From Bacillus oleivorans (GTDB lineage: Bacteria; Bacillota; Bacilli; Bacillales; JC228): DNA of 64,000 nt. The stretch spans positions 124,001 through 188,000 of the forward strand of contig NZ_OAOP01000001.1 of assembly GCF_900207585.1 (NCBI RefSeq), written 5' to 3'. This document shows, piece after piece, positions 36,109-46,297 of the stretch (the first letter of the stretch is position 1; each line of letters starts with the position of its first letter). Position numbers and translations under genes: made by a program. The notes under the pieces are model-generated. The model was not told where the DNA came from and searched no databases. It saw nothing but the letters and a program-made list of their open reading frames with translations.

Positions 36109-36143
36109 AAAAAGTGTAGAGAAACCCGGGCTCTACACTTTTT
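36109..36143. terminator. Bidirectional terminator between ykuS and the histidine kinase gene
   Basis: AAAAAGTGTAGAG (36109-36121) pairs with CTCTACACTTTTT (36131-36143); A-rich on one side and T-rich on the other. Confidence 0.9.
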
Positions 36144-36146
36144 GTC

Positions 36147-37427
36147 TTATGAATTCTGTTCTGCTGCAGGTTCTGCCTGTTTTGGATGGGCAGGAATATG
36201 TATAGTAAAAGTAGTTCCGACATGAACCCGGCTCTCGACTTCAATTCTGCCTTGCATTCTTTTAATAATCTCGTAGCTTACGGCTAATCCTAACCCAGTT
36301 CCATTTTCTTTATTTGTAAAATATGCAGTTCCAAGCCATTTAAGTTCATCCTTTGGAATACCGCACCCTTGATCTTTTATAACAATTTTAATGATACCCT
36401 CTATCTCACTGGCAGAAACTTCAAGAGTTTGACCAGCATCCATGGCTTCGATACCGTTTTTCATAATATTCATGAGAACCTGCTGAATTTCATGCTTAAA
36501 TCCGAATAATTTTAATGACGGTGCTATTTCAGATTGTATATGGATGTTGTTAACTGCCGCAAAGGCTGTTATGATTTGAATGGAATCATGTAAAACTTTT
36601 GTTAAATCAAATTGTTCCATCCTGCTTTTTGGCGGTTTTGATATAGAAAGATAATCGTTGATAATGGCCTGGGCCCGATCTAATTCTTCGATGGATATTT
36701 TGATATATGATTTATCATGGTCGGATACAGTTCCGCTAGAATTGAGCATTTGCAGAAACCCTCTAACCGTTGTCATCGGGTTTCTGATTTCATGTGCAAC
36801 TGCTGCGGCGAGCTGACTAATTGTGTTCATTTTTTCAACATGTTCGAGCTCTCGCTGCATAATCAGCTGATTTTCCATATTTTCAATGATAAAAATAACG
36901 GCCAGCAAGGTTACCCAAGTAATAACAGTTAGATAAAAAATAAAGGACAGCTCAACAGCGGACTCAATTTTTACAACATAAATCAATCGTGTAATCCCGA
37001 TTATCATGTAAAATACACTAATTACCAACGCTTTAAAATAAATAGTTTGACGGTGGTAGAAGTTTTTAAATTTCGTTAAAATAATAGAGATAAAAAGGTA
37101 ATTTCCAAGGTTTGATAAAAAGTCATCTGGATTTTTTGTCAAGGTAAAACATAGCATACTGCCAATAAGAATAAAGCCTGGCAATGCACCACCATATAAA
37201 AAGGCGACTATTATGGGGATAATCCGTAAATCATAGGAAAATCCTTCCGTATAGGAAGCAGGAAAAAGCATCGTCAGCAGTAAAGATACGAAGAGGATTA
37301 TTGTAAATTTAGATACCCATTGATTTTGCCGGATTGTTACACTTTCTCTCAGAAAAACAAGGTAAAAAAGAACGGGGAAGAGGATTAATAAAACATTAAT
37401 TAATATATCTTGGATAACGTCCCACAT
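36147..37427 (-). CDS. KinB-like membrane sensor histidine kinase
   Basis: 426 residues: about six transmembrane helices (1-190, 5TM-5TMR-like sensor), then a HisKA dimerisation domain and an HATPase. H-box AAAVAHEIRNPMTTVRGF holds the phosphoryl His; N-box LMNIMKNGIEAMD, G1 DQGCGIP and G2 NGTGLGLAVSYEII are intact. The layout and length match B. subtilis sporulation kinase KinB, which feeds the Spo0F phosphorelay, and no response regulator gene is adjacent, as expected for such kinases. RBS GGAAGGTG precedes ATG 37427. It could be any KinB-type paralogue. Confidence 0.85.
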   Translation of the reverse strand: MWDVIQDILINVLLILFPVLFYLVFLRESVTIRQNQWVSKFTIILFVSLLLTMLFPASYTEGFSYDLRIIPIIVAFLYGGALPGFILIGSMLCFTLTKNPDDFLSNLGNYLFISIILTKFKNFYHRQTIYFKALVISVFYMIIGITRLIYVVKIESAVELSFIFYLTVITWVTLLAVIFIIENMENQLIMQRELEHVEKMNTISQLAAAVAHEIRNPMTTVRGFLQMLNSSGTVSDHDKSYIKISIEELDRAQAIINDYLSISKPPKSRMEQFDLTKVLHDSIQIITAFAAVNNIHIQSEIAPSLKLFGFKHEIQQVLMNIMKNGIEAMDAGQTLEVSASEIEGIIKIVIKDQGCGIPKDELKWLGTAYFTNKENGTGLGLAVSYEIIKRMQGRIEVESRVHVGTTFTIHIPAHPKQAEPAAEQNS

Positions 37428-37730
37428 CTACATCACCTTCCAAAACCCGTTAAAATAAAAACACAATGACTCTTGTGAAAAATGCATACCTATTATAATA
37501 GTAGAGAAATTTCGTACATATGTATATAGGCTTATTTTCGGAACTATAAATCAATTTGTGTTTATAAGATAAAAAAATGTTTAATTTTTAGCTTATTTTT
37601 AGTAAATAAGGCACTTTAACCAGTAATTACATACTAGGGATAGTTGCTTTTATGATAAATGTGTTTTAATTGTATTGGAAATTTTAAAAACTGAATAGCT
37701 ATATTTTAATATTTGTTAAGTGTATGTAAA

Positions 37731-37746
37731 TTAAAGCGCTTTCAAA
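37731..37746 (+). promoter_or_regulatory. Probable cre (CcpA) site upstream of kbl
   Basis: TTAAAGCGCTTTCAAA contains AAAGCGCTTT, near-perfect to the cre palindrome TGAAAGCGCTTTCA. It lies about 35 bp before the kbl start, inside the transcribed leader or over the promoter, so repression by CcpA is expected. The rest of the 350-bp gap (37428-37730) is AT-rich with no gene. Confidence 0.6.
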
Positions 37747-37779
37747 GGAGTAAATATTAATAAATTGGAGGTTTTATTC

Positions 37780-38970
37780 ATGACTAGTCAAACATTAAAA
37801 AATTTTTTAGATGAAAATTTAGAGGATTTAAAGGGCCGCGGTTTATATAATGTAATCGATCCTCTTGAAAGCCCCAACGGTCCGATCATCAAAATTGACG
37901 GTCGGGATTTAATTAATTTATCTTCTAATAATTATTTAGGTTTAGCAACTGATGAACGCTTGAAAAAAGCAGCCAAACAGGCAATAGACCAATATGGTGT
38001 TGGTGCCGGTGCCGTAAGAACGATTAATGGAACACTAAAAATCCACGAGGAGCTTGAACAAAAGCTGGCTGAATTTAAGCATACAGAAGCTGCCATTGCC
38101 TATCAGTCTGGATTTAATTGTAACATGGCAGCGATTTCAGCGGTTATGGATAAAGAGGATGCGATTCTGTCAGATGAGCTTAATCATGCATCCATTATCG
38201 ATGGCTGCCGATTATCCAGAGCCAAAATCATCCGGTACAATCATTCAGATATGGATGACTTGCGTGCAAAAGCTAAAGAGGCTAAAGAGTCTGGTCAATA
38301 TAAAAAGTTAATGGTCATTACTGATGGTGTGTTTTCGATGGATGGCGACGTTGCCAAACTCCCTGAAATTGTCGAAATTGCTGAGGAATATGATATGATG
38401 ACATATGTTGATGACGCCCATGGGAGCGGCGTGTTAGGAAAGGGTGCCGGAACAGTGAAGCATTTCGGCCTTTCAGAAAAGGTCGACTTTCAAATTGGAA
38501 CCCTTTCTAAAGCGATTGGTGTAGTTGGCGGTTACGTAGCTGGGAAACAAGCTTTAATCGATTGGCTCAAAGTAAGAAGCCGTCCGTTTCTCTTTTCTAC
38601 ATCTTTAACCCCTGCTGATGTCGCCGCATCGATTGAAGCGATTGATATTTTATTGAATAGTACTGAATTACAGGAGAAGCTTTGGGAAAACAGCCGGTAT
38701 TTGAAAAAAGGACTTAAAGATTTAGGCTTTAATATCGGAAACAGTGAAACACCGATTACGCCTTGTATTATAGGTGAGGAAAAAACAACGCAAGATTTTA
38801 GTAAAAGGCTGAACGAAGAAGGGGTTTATGCTAAATCCATAGTCTTTCCAACTGTTCCGCGCGGTACAGGAAGAGTACGCAATATGCCAACTGCTGCTCA
38901 TACAAAAGAAATGCTGGATCAGGCATTAGCAACGTATGAAAAAGTAGGTAAAGAGATGGATGTTATTTAA
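37780..38970 (+). CDS. kbl: 2-amino-3-ketobutyrate CoA ligase (glycine C-acetyltransferase)
   Basis: PLP enzyme splitting 2-amino-3-ketobutyrate with CoA into glycine and acetyl-CoA, second step of threonine degradation. 396 residues, normal for the alpha-oxoamine synthase family. PLP-binding Lys is K244 in [16 protein letters not shown]211 in [12 protein letters not shown] contacts the cofactor ring; SSNNYLGLA and AYQSGFNCN are family motifs. ATG 37780 follows TTGGAGG; a TTG at 37765 is within that RBS. Followed 99 bp later by its pathway partner. Confidence 0.93.
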   Translation: MTSQTLKNFLDENLEDLKGRGLYNVIDPLESPNGPIIKIDGRDLINLSSNNYLGLATDERLKKAAKQAIDQYGVGAGAVRTINGTLKIHEELEQKLAEFKHTEAAIAYQSGFNCNMAAISAVMDKEDAILSDELNHASIIDGCRLSRAKIIRYNHSDMDDLRAKAKEAKESGQYKKLMVITDGVFSMDGDVAKLPEIVEIAEEYDMMTYVDDAHGSGVLGKGAGTVKHFGLSEKVDFQIGTLSKAIGVVGGYVAGKQALIDWLKVRSRPFLFSTSLTPADVAASIEAIDILLNSTELQEKLWENSRYLKKGLKDLGFNIGNSETPITPCIIGEEKTTQDFSKRLNEEGVYAKSIVFPTVPRGTGRVRNMPTAAHTKEMLDQALATYEKVGKEMDVI

Positions 38971-39069
38971 ACTATGCACTCGTTTACACAAACGGACATA
39001 CTTGTATAGTCCGTCTGGTTTGGAACAAACATCTGAAGATACAGTAGAAAACCGTACGGGGGAAAACGA

Positions 39070-40023
39070 ATGAAGAAAATATTGCTAACAGGTGCCTTAG
39101 GTCAAATAGGTTCTGAGCTAACGATGAAATTAAGGGAAGTTTATGGAGCCAATAACGTAATTGCAACAGACATACGATCTGCAGAAAACGAAGTCGTACA
39201 GTCAGGACCTTTTGAAATCCTAGATGTGACCGACGGAAAAGCGATGCATGAAATTGCAGTAAAATACAAAGTCGATACCCTTATTCACCTGGCTGCTTTA
39301 CTGTCTGCCACAGCTGAAGCCATGCCATTGTTGGCATGGAATATTAATATGGGCGGACTTGTTAATGCCTTAGAGGTAGCCCGCGAGGAGAGGTGCCAAT
39401 TTTTCACGCCCAGCTCAATTGGCGCATTTGGACCTTCAACCCCTAAGGAAAAAACGCCGCAAGATACAATTCAGCGCCCCACTACTATGTATGGGGTGAA
39501 CAAGGTTTCGGGGGAGCTTTTGTGTGATTACTACTTTCAAAAATTCGGTGTAGATACGCGGGGGCTGAGGTTTCCTGGTTTAATTTCGTATGTGGCTCCT
39601 CCAGGCGGGGGAACGACGGATTATGCTGTTGAAATTTACTACGATGCACTAAAAACCGGCAAATATACATCTTTTATTGCTGCAGGAACCTTTATGGATA
39701 TGATGTACATGCCGGATGCTTTACAGGCGATTATTACTTTAATGGAAGCAGATGCATCCAAGCTGATTCATCGAAACTCCTTTAATGTCACAGCTATGAG
39801 TATTGAACCTGAACAGATTGCTGCTGAAATTCGAAAAACAATTCCTTCTTTTAAGATAGATTATCAGGTAGACCCAATCAGACAAAGAATTGCGGACAGC
39901 TGGCCAAATTCAATCGACCCAACTGCTGCAAAAGAAGAATGGGGATTCAAAGCAGAGTTCAATTTAGAAGCAATGACCAAAGATATGCTTGAGAAATTAA
40001 AAGAGAAGTTAGCTGCCAAATAA
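39070..40023 (+). CDS. tdh: L-threonine 3-dehydrogenase, SDR (epimerase-like) type
   Basis: Oxidises threonine to 2-amino-3-ketobutyrate with NAD+. 317 residues of the extended SDR family: NAD loop GALGQIG (residues 8-14) and active site S115/S116 (TPSSIGAFG) with Y141xxxK145 (MYGVNK). Sequence features such as [22 protein letters not shown] are characteristic of the SDR-type threonine dehydrogenases, which differ from the zinc-dependent MDR enzyme of B. subtilis and E. coli. Its place after kbl supports the role. A strong terminator follows. Confidence 0.88.
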   Translation: MKKILLTGALGQIGSELTMKLREVYGANNVIATDIRSAENEVVQSGPFEILDVTDGKAMHEIAVKYKVDTLIHLAALLSATAEAMPLLAWNINMGGLVNALEVAREERCQFFTPSSIGAFGPSTPKEKTPQDTIQRPTTMYGVNKVSGELLCDYYFQKFGVDTRGLRFPGLISYVAPPGGGTTDYAVEIYYDALKTGKYTSFIAAGTFMDMMYMPDALQAIITLMEADASKLIHRNSFNVTAMSIEPEQIAAEIRKTIPSFKIDYQVDPIRQRIADSWPNSIDPTAAKEEWGFKAEFNLEAMTKDMLEKLKEKLAAK

Positions 40024-40030
40024 TTAGATG

Positions 40031-40064
40031 AAGGCCATCTCCTTTCAGTGGAGATGGCCTTTCA
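40031..40064 (+). terminator. Terminator after tdh
   Basis: AAGGCCATCTCC (40031-40042) pairs perfectly with GGAGATGGCCTT (40050-40061). Confidence 0.88.
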
Positions 40065-40113
40065 TATGTTTTAGCAAAGGGACATGAAATGGGTGCTGGT
40101 TTTCATACGTAAG

Positions 40114-41505
40114 TTAGGCCCGCTTTTGTATCGCAGCTAATATATTTTGATAAGCTAGCGATTCCTCTTTCTTTCCTAATTCTCTGTAGGCTTTAGCTAA
40201 CCATTGAATCGGTCTTACATCCTTAGGGTTTAATTCCATTTCGAAGCTAAAGCAGTCAATAGCCTGTTCAAATTGTTGAAATTCAAAATACAGTTCTCCC
40301 AGCTGCAATTGATTTTCAGGATCATCTTTAATAGCGGCCATTGTATTTACTTTTTTAAGAATCGGGAGGGTGACGTTCAATTCCCGAAATGGCTTCAGCC
40401 ACTGGTGGGTAAAGGAAAAATCGTATTTTTTCAGCAATATCGGAAGGCAAAGGCGAAGCATTTTTTCTAATCTGTGGGGTTCAGTCTCGTGTACTAGGAT
40501 ATGGTTCATGTTTTCGATCCGCAATTTACTAGTATCTAGTTGTTTCTGTTCAAGTAAGGTTTGGACTTGGTGATACTGTGTGCTTGAGACTGCAGAGTGG
40601 CTATCCATAATCACATTAATGGCATCTTCATATTGCCCGTTCTTTATCAACAAATCGATTAATGCTTGACGGAGCTCTGGAATCTGTACATCATTTTCTA
40701 GTAAATCGAATAATAAATAGGTGGTGTCTCGTTCCTTTAGCTGTGAAGTAAGAAGGGAGTAAAAGCTTGCAAAGCTTACATCGTCCTTTGAATTCATCAT
40801 CTGGTCGATATAAAGTAAGATCTGATCCATCCATCTTCCTTCTTGAGATAGTTTTTCTTGAAGCTGGGAGAAATAATGTTGGTCGTGTCGATTTGAGAAA
40901 GAATGAATTTCAACATAAAGTGGGTCTTTATATAATAGAGAAGGTCCGCCTTCATCATAGAGCGTTTCGAAAGGATGATATTGGAGGTTATGGGACATAT
41001 CGCGGGCCCAACTATTTTCAGGAGCATAATCCAAACAAACTTTAATGATTTGATAAGCTTTAAAAAATTGCCCATTTCTTCTGTATTGGTTATATTTGTT
41101 TCTCATCAGACTGATAATTTTTTCTTTAGGGATAAAGGAATCGAAAAACGAAAAGATGAGGGAGGTTTCTTGATTGGAAAAATGCTGTTCCGCTTTTTGC
41201 AAAAGCTGATTGAAACTCTGGAAGGTGAAGGTATTCGTTCCGGTAATAAGTTGTTCAATTAATGGATGTGGGGCATTTATTAGTATGCCATCTGAAAACA
41301 CAGATTTAAGCCGGCAACACATTGGAAGAGCTGACACTTTTCTATAAGTTAAATACTGATTTTTATAGTAAAACAGCAGATAACACTGATGTTGTTCATC
41401 ATAGGCTTCCACCACTTTCATCATGTGATAAAAAGCCATTCGCTGAATCGTTACTAATTTGGTTTTCTTTTTCGTTTGAATCGCGACCATTTGCTTTTCA
41501 GACAT
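40114..41505 (-). CDS. TPR-like protein of unknown function
   Basis: 463 residues, no signal peptide or membrane helix. The C-terminal third contains helical repeats consistent with TPRs: EFQQFEQAIDCFSFEMELNP and the following WLAKAYRELGKKEESLAY; the middle (GQFFKAYQIIKVCLDYAPENSWA) may hold another. The N-terminal 100 residues are rich in aromatic residues and unrecognised. It could be a scaffold. ATG 41505 has GGGGGA before it; an in-frame GTG at 41553 would give a longer form without a good RBS. Single gene. Confidence 0.6.
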   Translation of the reverse strand: MSEKQMVAIQTKKKTKLVTIQRMAFYHMMKVVEAYDEQHQCYLLFYYKNQYLTYRKVSALPMCCRLKSVFSDGILINAPHPLIEQLITGTNTFTFQSFNQLLQKAEQHFSNQETSLIFSFFDSFIPKEKIISLMRNKYNQYRRNGQFFKAYQIIKVCLDYAPENSWARDMSHNLQYHPFETLYDEGGPSLLYKDPLYVEIHSFSNRHDQHYFSQLQEKLSQEGRWMDQILLYIDQMMNSKDDVSFASFYSLLTSQLKERDTTYLLFDLLENDVQIPELRQALIDLLIKNGQYEDAINVIMDSHSAVSSTQYHQVQTLLEQKQLDTSKLRIENMNHILVHETEPHRLEKMLRLCLPILLKKYDFSFTHQWLKPFRELNVTLPILKKVNTMAAIKDDPENQLQLGELYFEFQQFEQAIDCFSFEMELNPKDVRPIQWLAKAYRELGKKEESLAYQNILAAIQKRA

Positions 41506-41620
41506 GGAAATCCCCCATTTTATATTGGATTTTAACAACAATAACGGTTGCACTTATTGTAACACTGTTAAGAGTAGAATGGAAATAGAGGCGGTAATCT
41601 CTTTACTAAATAATGGCTAT

Positions 41621-41695
41621 GTTAGGCTCGGTGGCTGCCCTAAGCTGCGCGAGTGCCTGTAACGGAAATCAACAGGTAGGTTTAACAGAGCCTAA
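41621..41695 (-). repeat. Short relative of the GTTGATT-type GC-rich repeat
   Basis: Read on the minus strand, CTGTTGATTTCCGTTACAGG followed by CACTCGCGCAGC recalls the start of the 23531 element. TAGGCTC (41623-41629) and GAGCCTA (41688-41694) are inverted ends of this copy, which lacks the long GC-rich interior. Confidence 0.5.
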
Positions 41696-41699
41696 ATAA

Positions 41700-41732
41700 A
41701 AAGCCCCTAAACAAAAAGTTTAGAGGCCCCTG
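41700..41732 (-). terminator. Terminator of the ABC-F gene
   Basis: On the minus strand TCTAAAC and GTTTAGGGGC form a stem around TTTTT, followed by TTTTTATTT. Confidence 0.75.
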
Positions 41733-41735
41733 TTA

Positions 41736-43292
41736 TTAAAATACCTTCGTAGTCCAAGTTTCACAATTCCATACATCAGTCGCAATATCGTGATAAAACT
41801 CGGGTTCGTGGCAAATAATCAAAATACTTCCTTTGTATGCCTTCAGGGCACGTTTCAGTTCATCCTTGGCATCGACATCTAAATGGTTGGTCGGTTCATC
41901 TAAAACTAAGAGATTTGTTTCTTTATTAATCAGCTTACATAAACGAACTTTGGCTTTTTCTCCGCCACTTAACACTTCAACTTTACTTTCAATATGTTTC
42001 GTAGTCAGGCCGCATTTAGCAAGAGCTGCCCGAACCTCGTATTGCGTAAAATGCGGAAACTCATTCCAGATTTCATCAATACAATTATTGTAATTAGCCT
42101 TTTTAATTTCCTGCTCAAAATAGCCAATATTTAAAAATTCTCCGCGTTCGACTTGTCCGGATATAGGTTGAATTTCCCCCAGGATACTTCTTAACAACGT
42201 TGTTTTCCCGATTCCGTTAGCTCCCATAAGAGCAATTTTCTGCCCTCTTTCCATCCTCAAGGTTAGCGGTTTAGATAAAGGTGAATCGTAGCCAATCACT
42301 AAGTCCTTAGCTTCGAAAATTAATTTTCCGGAAGTTCGGGATTCTTTAAAGTTGAACTCTGGTTTTGGCCGTTCCTGTGCTAATTCAATGATTTCCATTT
42401 TGTCGAGCTTTTTCTGACGGGACATTGCCATATTTCTGGTTGAGACACGTGCTTTATTACGGGCCACAAAATCCTTAAGCTCTGAGATTTCCTGTTGTTG
42501 TCTCTTATAGGCCGCTTCAAGCTGTTGTTTTTTGACTTCATATACTTGCAAGAAATGATCATAGTCTCCGACATAACGATTTAATTCCTGATTTTCCATA
42601 TGGTAAATCAGATTCACGACACTATTTAAAAATGGAATATCATGCGAGATTAATATAAACGCATTTTCATATTCTTGCAGATAACGCTTTAGCCACTCAA
42701 TATGTTTTTCATCCAAATAGTTGGTAGGCTCGTCTAACAGAAGAATCTCTGGCTTCTCTAAAAGAAGCTTAGCAAGTAAAACCTTAGTCCGCTGTCCGCC
42801 GCTAAGGTCATGAACGTCGCGGTCGAGACCGATATCGTCTAAGCCAAGCCCCCTCGCAATCTCCTCAACCTTTGCATCGATTACATAAAAATCGTTATTG
42901 GTAAGCATATCTTGAATGGTACCGACTTCCTCCATCAGTTTTTCCAACTCGTCTGGAGTAGCGCTCCCCATTTTATCGTACATGCCATTCATTTCTGCTT
43001 CTAAGGTAAATAAATACTGAAACGCACTTTTTAATACGTCGCGAATCGCGAGTCCTTGCTGAAGGACAGTATGCTGATCCAAATAGCCAACCCGTACATT
43101 TCGGGACCATTCTACTTTTCCTTCATCAGGTTCTAACTTACCGGTAATGATATTCATAAAGGTGGATTTACCCTCACCATTAGCACCGATTAAACCGATA
43201 TGTTCGCCTTTAAGCAGACGGAAAGACACATCATTAAAAATGGCCCGGTCGCCAAAGCCATGACTTAAATTTTTAACATGTAAAATACTCAT
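41736..43292 (-). CDS. yfmM: ABC-F family ribosome-associated ATPase (YfmM-like)
   Basis: Cytosolic protein of 518 residues with two ABC ATPase domains and no membrane part. First domain: Walker A GANGEGKST, signature DLSGGQRTK, Walker B ILLLDEPTN; second domain: GANGIGKTT, VLSGGEKAK, LLVLDEPTNHLD. The linker (residues 240-320) contains the charged helical P-site tRNA interaction motif with KARVSTRNMAMSRQKKLDKM. ABC-F proteins act on stalled ribosomes. Length and sequence fit B. subtilis YfmM best, but the paralogue assignment is from memory. RBS GGAGAAAAGGTG. Confidence 0.88.
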   Translation of the reverse strand: MSILHVKNLSHGFGDRAIFNDVSFRLLKGEHIGLIGANGEGKSTFMNIITGKLEPDEGKVEWSRNVRVGYLDQHTVLQQGLAIRDVLKSAFQYLFTLEAEMNGMYDKMGSATPDELEKLMEEVGTIQDMLTNNDFYVIDAKVEEIARGLGLDDIGLDRDVHDLSGGQRTKVLLAKLLLEKPEILLLDEPTNYLDEKHIEWLKRYLQEYENAFILISHDIPFLNSVVNLIYHMENQELNRYVGDYDHFLQVYEVKKQQLEAAYKRQQQEISELKDFVARNKARVSTRNMAMSRQKKLDKMEIIELAQERPKPEFNFKESRTSGKLIFEAKDLVIGYDSPLSKPLTLRMERGQKIALMGANGIGKTTLLRSILGEIQPISGQVERGEFLNIGYFEQEIKKANYNNCIDEIWNEFPHFTQYEVRAALAKCGLTTKHIESKVEVLSGGEKAKVRLCKLINKETNLLVLDEPTNHLDVDAKDELKRALKAYKGSILIICHEPEFYHDIATDVWNCETWTTKVF

Positions 43293-43582
43293 GATTAATA
43301 CACCTTTTCTCCTAATTCGTAATAAGGTAACTTCTATGATTGTACGACAAAAATGGCAGCTTTGGCTCTAGTAATTATTTGCAAAAGCTCATTTCACTTC
43401 TCACATAGGAATTATACAGGGAAAAGAAGATCTAAGATACATAAAAAATCAGGTCCATTGTTATAAACATGAGGTCCATTCAGATGAAATAAATGGAAAT
43501 ACTGTAAGGTGAGTTAGACACTGGGAGGACACGGTCCAAGGATTAATAGCTTCTTAAGTAAAGTTTTCTAAGTAAAGAAATT

Positions 43583-43610
43583 AGGATTGCTGAAACTCCA
43601 GCAATCCTCT
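43583..43610 (-). terminator. Terminator of the CotI-like gene
   Basis: AGGATTGCTG (43583-43592) and CAGCAATCCT (43599-43608) form a perfect 10-bp stem just past the stop codon. The rest of the gap 43293-43580 shows two AGGTCCATT repeats but no gene. Confidence 0.7.
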
Positions 43611-43619
43611 TTGTTTAGG

Positions 43620-44945
<1,326 letters not shown>

Positions 44946-44949
44946 TCAA

Positions 44950-44958
44950 TAATGTATG
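44950..44958 (-). promoter_or_regulatory. Sigma-K/E-like -10 element for the CotI-like gene
   Basis: The minus strand reads CATACATTA, a full match to CATANNNTA, just upstream of the RBS. A clear -35 was not found. Confidence 0.4.
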
Positions 44959-45057
44959 GTAAAAGTCTAAATTCTGCTTTTCCAAATAGGCCAAAAATGA
45001 AAAATTGGGGGTTTTCCTCATTTTTCATGTAAACGTCTAAAAGTTTTAATCTGAAGG

Positions 45058-45086
45058 CACAATGTCTTTGTCCTATTCGTACGATA
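45058..45086 (+). promoter_or_regulatory. Possible sigma-K promoter for cotSA
   Basis: AC at 45059-45060 and CGTACGATA at 45078-45086, 17 bp apart, approximate the sigma-K pattern AC-N16/17-CATANNNTA with one mismatch. Confidence 0.3.
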
Positions 45087-45138
45087 GTTTAGGGGTACAA
45101 ACTCCTAGAAATAACATGTTCGCGAATGGAGGTTAGGT

Positions 45139-46281
45139 ATGAAGATTGCCTTAATAGCTACAGAGAAGCTGCCGGTTCCTGCCATTAGGGGAGGAGCGAT
45201 CCAAATTTATTTAGATTCAGTCGCCTCTGTAATAGCTGCTAATCATGATGTCACTGTCATATCCATTACTGATCCTAGCTTACCAGACAATCAAAAGATA
45301 AACGGTGTAACATATGTTCGTTTTACTGAAGATCAATATATACAATCAATAGTTCAGCATATGAAAACTCATCAGTACGATATTGTCCATTTATGTAATC
45401 GCCCGAACTGGATTCTATCTCTAGTTCAAGTTGCGCCACAAACTAAATTTGTTTTAAGTGTTCATAATGAAATGTTTGCACCTGAAAAAATCAGTGATGC
45501 AGAAGGAAAGAAATGTATTGAAGCTGTCTCTAAAATCGTAACAGTCAGTAATTACATCGGTGAGACCATTACATCAAGATTCCCATCAGCTAAAAGTAAA
45601 ACGAAGACTGTATATTCAGGGGTTGATCTTAATCAATATCAGCCAGCATGGACAGAAGAGGGGAAAATCTTAAGGACGGAAGCAAGAAAAGAATTAAAGT
45701 TAGAAAATAAAAAAATCATCTTGTTTGTTGGGCGATTAAGCAAGGTAAAAGGGCCGCATATATTACTGCAAGCTCTTCCAAAAATTGCCGAGAAAGAACC
45801 TAATGCGATGCTGGTGGTAGTAGGTTCTAAGTGGTTTGGCGACAATGAGGTCAATAATTATGTTAAGCATTTATATACGCTTGGAGCTATGTACAAGGAT
45901 CACGTAACCTTTATTAAATTCGTGCGGCCGCATGATATCCCAGCTTTATACGCTATGAGCGACTTGCTTGTATGCTCTTCTCAATGGCAAGAACCATTAG
46001 CACGTGTTCACTATGAAGCGATGGCTGCTGGCCTTCCTGTTCTAACGAGTAATCGGGGAGGCAATCCTGAGGTAATCACTGAAGGGGAGAACGGATCCAT
46101 TATATACGACTTTGATAATCCAGATGCTTATGTAAACCCGATTGTTTCCTTACTCAAAAGTGAAAGTAAACGAGCAAAAATGGGGAAAAATGGGAGAAAG
46201 ATTGTTGAAACCCAATTTAGCTGGGAACACGTTGCCGTGAATCTTCTGAAGGTTTATGAAGAAGCGAGAAGTAATTCTTGA
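45139..46281 (+). CDS. cotSA: Spore coat glycosyltransferase CotSA (GT4)
   Basis: 380 residues, GT-B fold retaining glycosyltransferase. The N-terminus MKIALIATEKLPVPAIRGGA is very close to B. subtilis CotSA. The GT4 donor-binding region is present: VGRLSKVKGPHILLQAL, FVRPHDIPALYAMSDLLVCSS, then EPLARVHYEAMAAGLPV (EX7E motif). CotSA is a coat protein in B. subtilis, located in the mother cell-derived coat. RBS is TGGAGG. The next gene, cotS, starts 17 bp after its stop, with an RBS at the junction. Confidence 0.92.
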   Translation: MKIALIATEKLPVPAIRGGAIQIYLDSVASVIAANHDVTVISITDPSLPDNQKINGVTYVRFTEDQYIQSIVQHMKTHQYDIVHLCNRPNWILSLVQVAPQTKFVLSVHNEMFAPEKISDAEGKKCIEAVSKIVTVSNYIGETITSRFPSAKSKTKTVYSGVDLNQYQPAWTEEGKILRTEARKELKLENKKIILFVGRLSKVKGPHILLQALPKIAEKEPNAMLVVVGSKWFGDNEVNNYVKHLYTLGAMYKDHVTFIKFVRPHDIPALYAMSDLLVCSSQWQEPLARVHYEAMAAGLPVLTSNRGGNPEVITEGENGSIIYDFDNPDAYVNPIVSLLKSESKRAKMGKNGRKIVETQFSWEHVAVNLLKVYEEARSNS

Positions 46282-46297
46282 GGAAGGGGGAGATACC

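Noticed and set aside
41621-41695. Candidate small structured RNA
   Set aside because: Its minus strand matches the opening of the dispersed GTTGATT-type repeat, so repeat origin is simpler.
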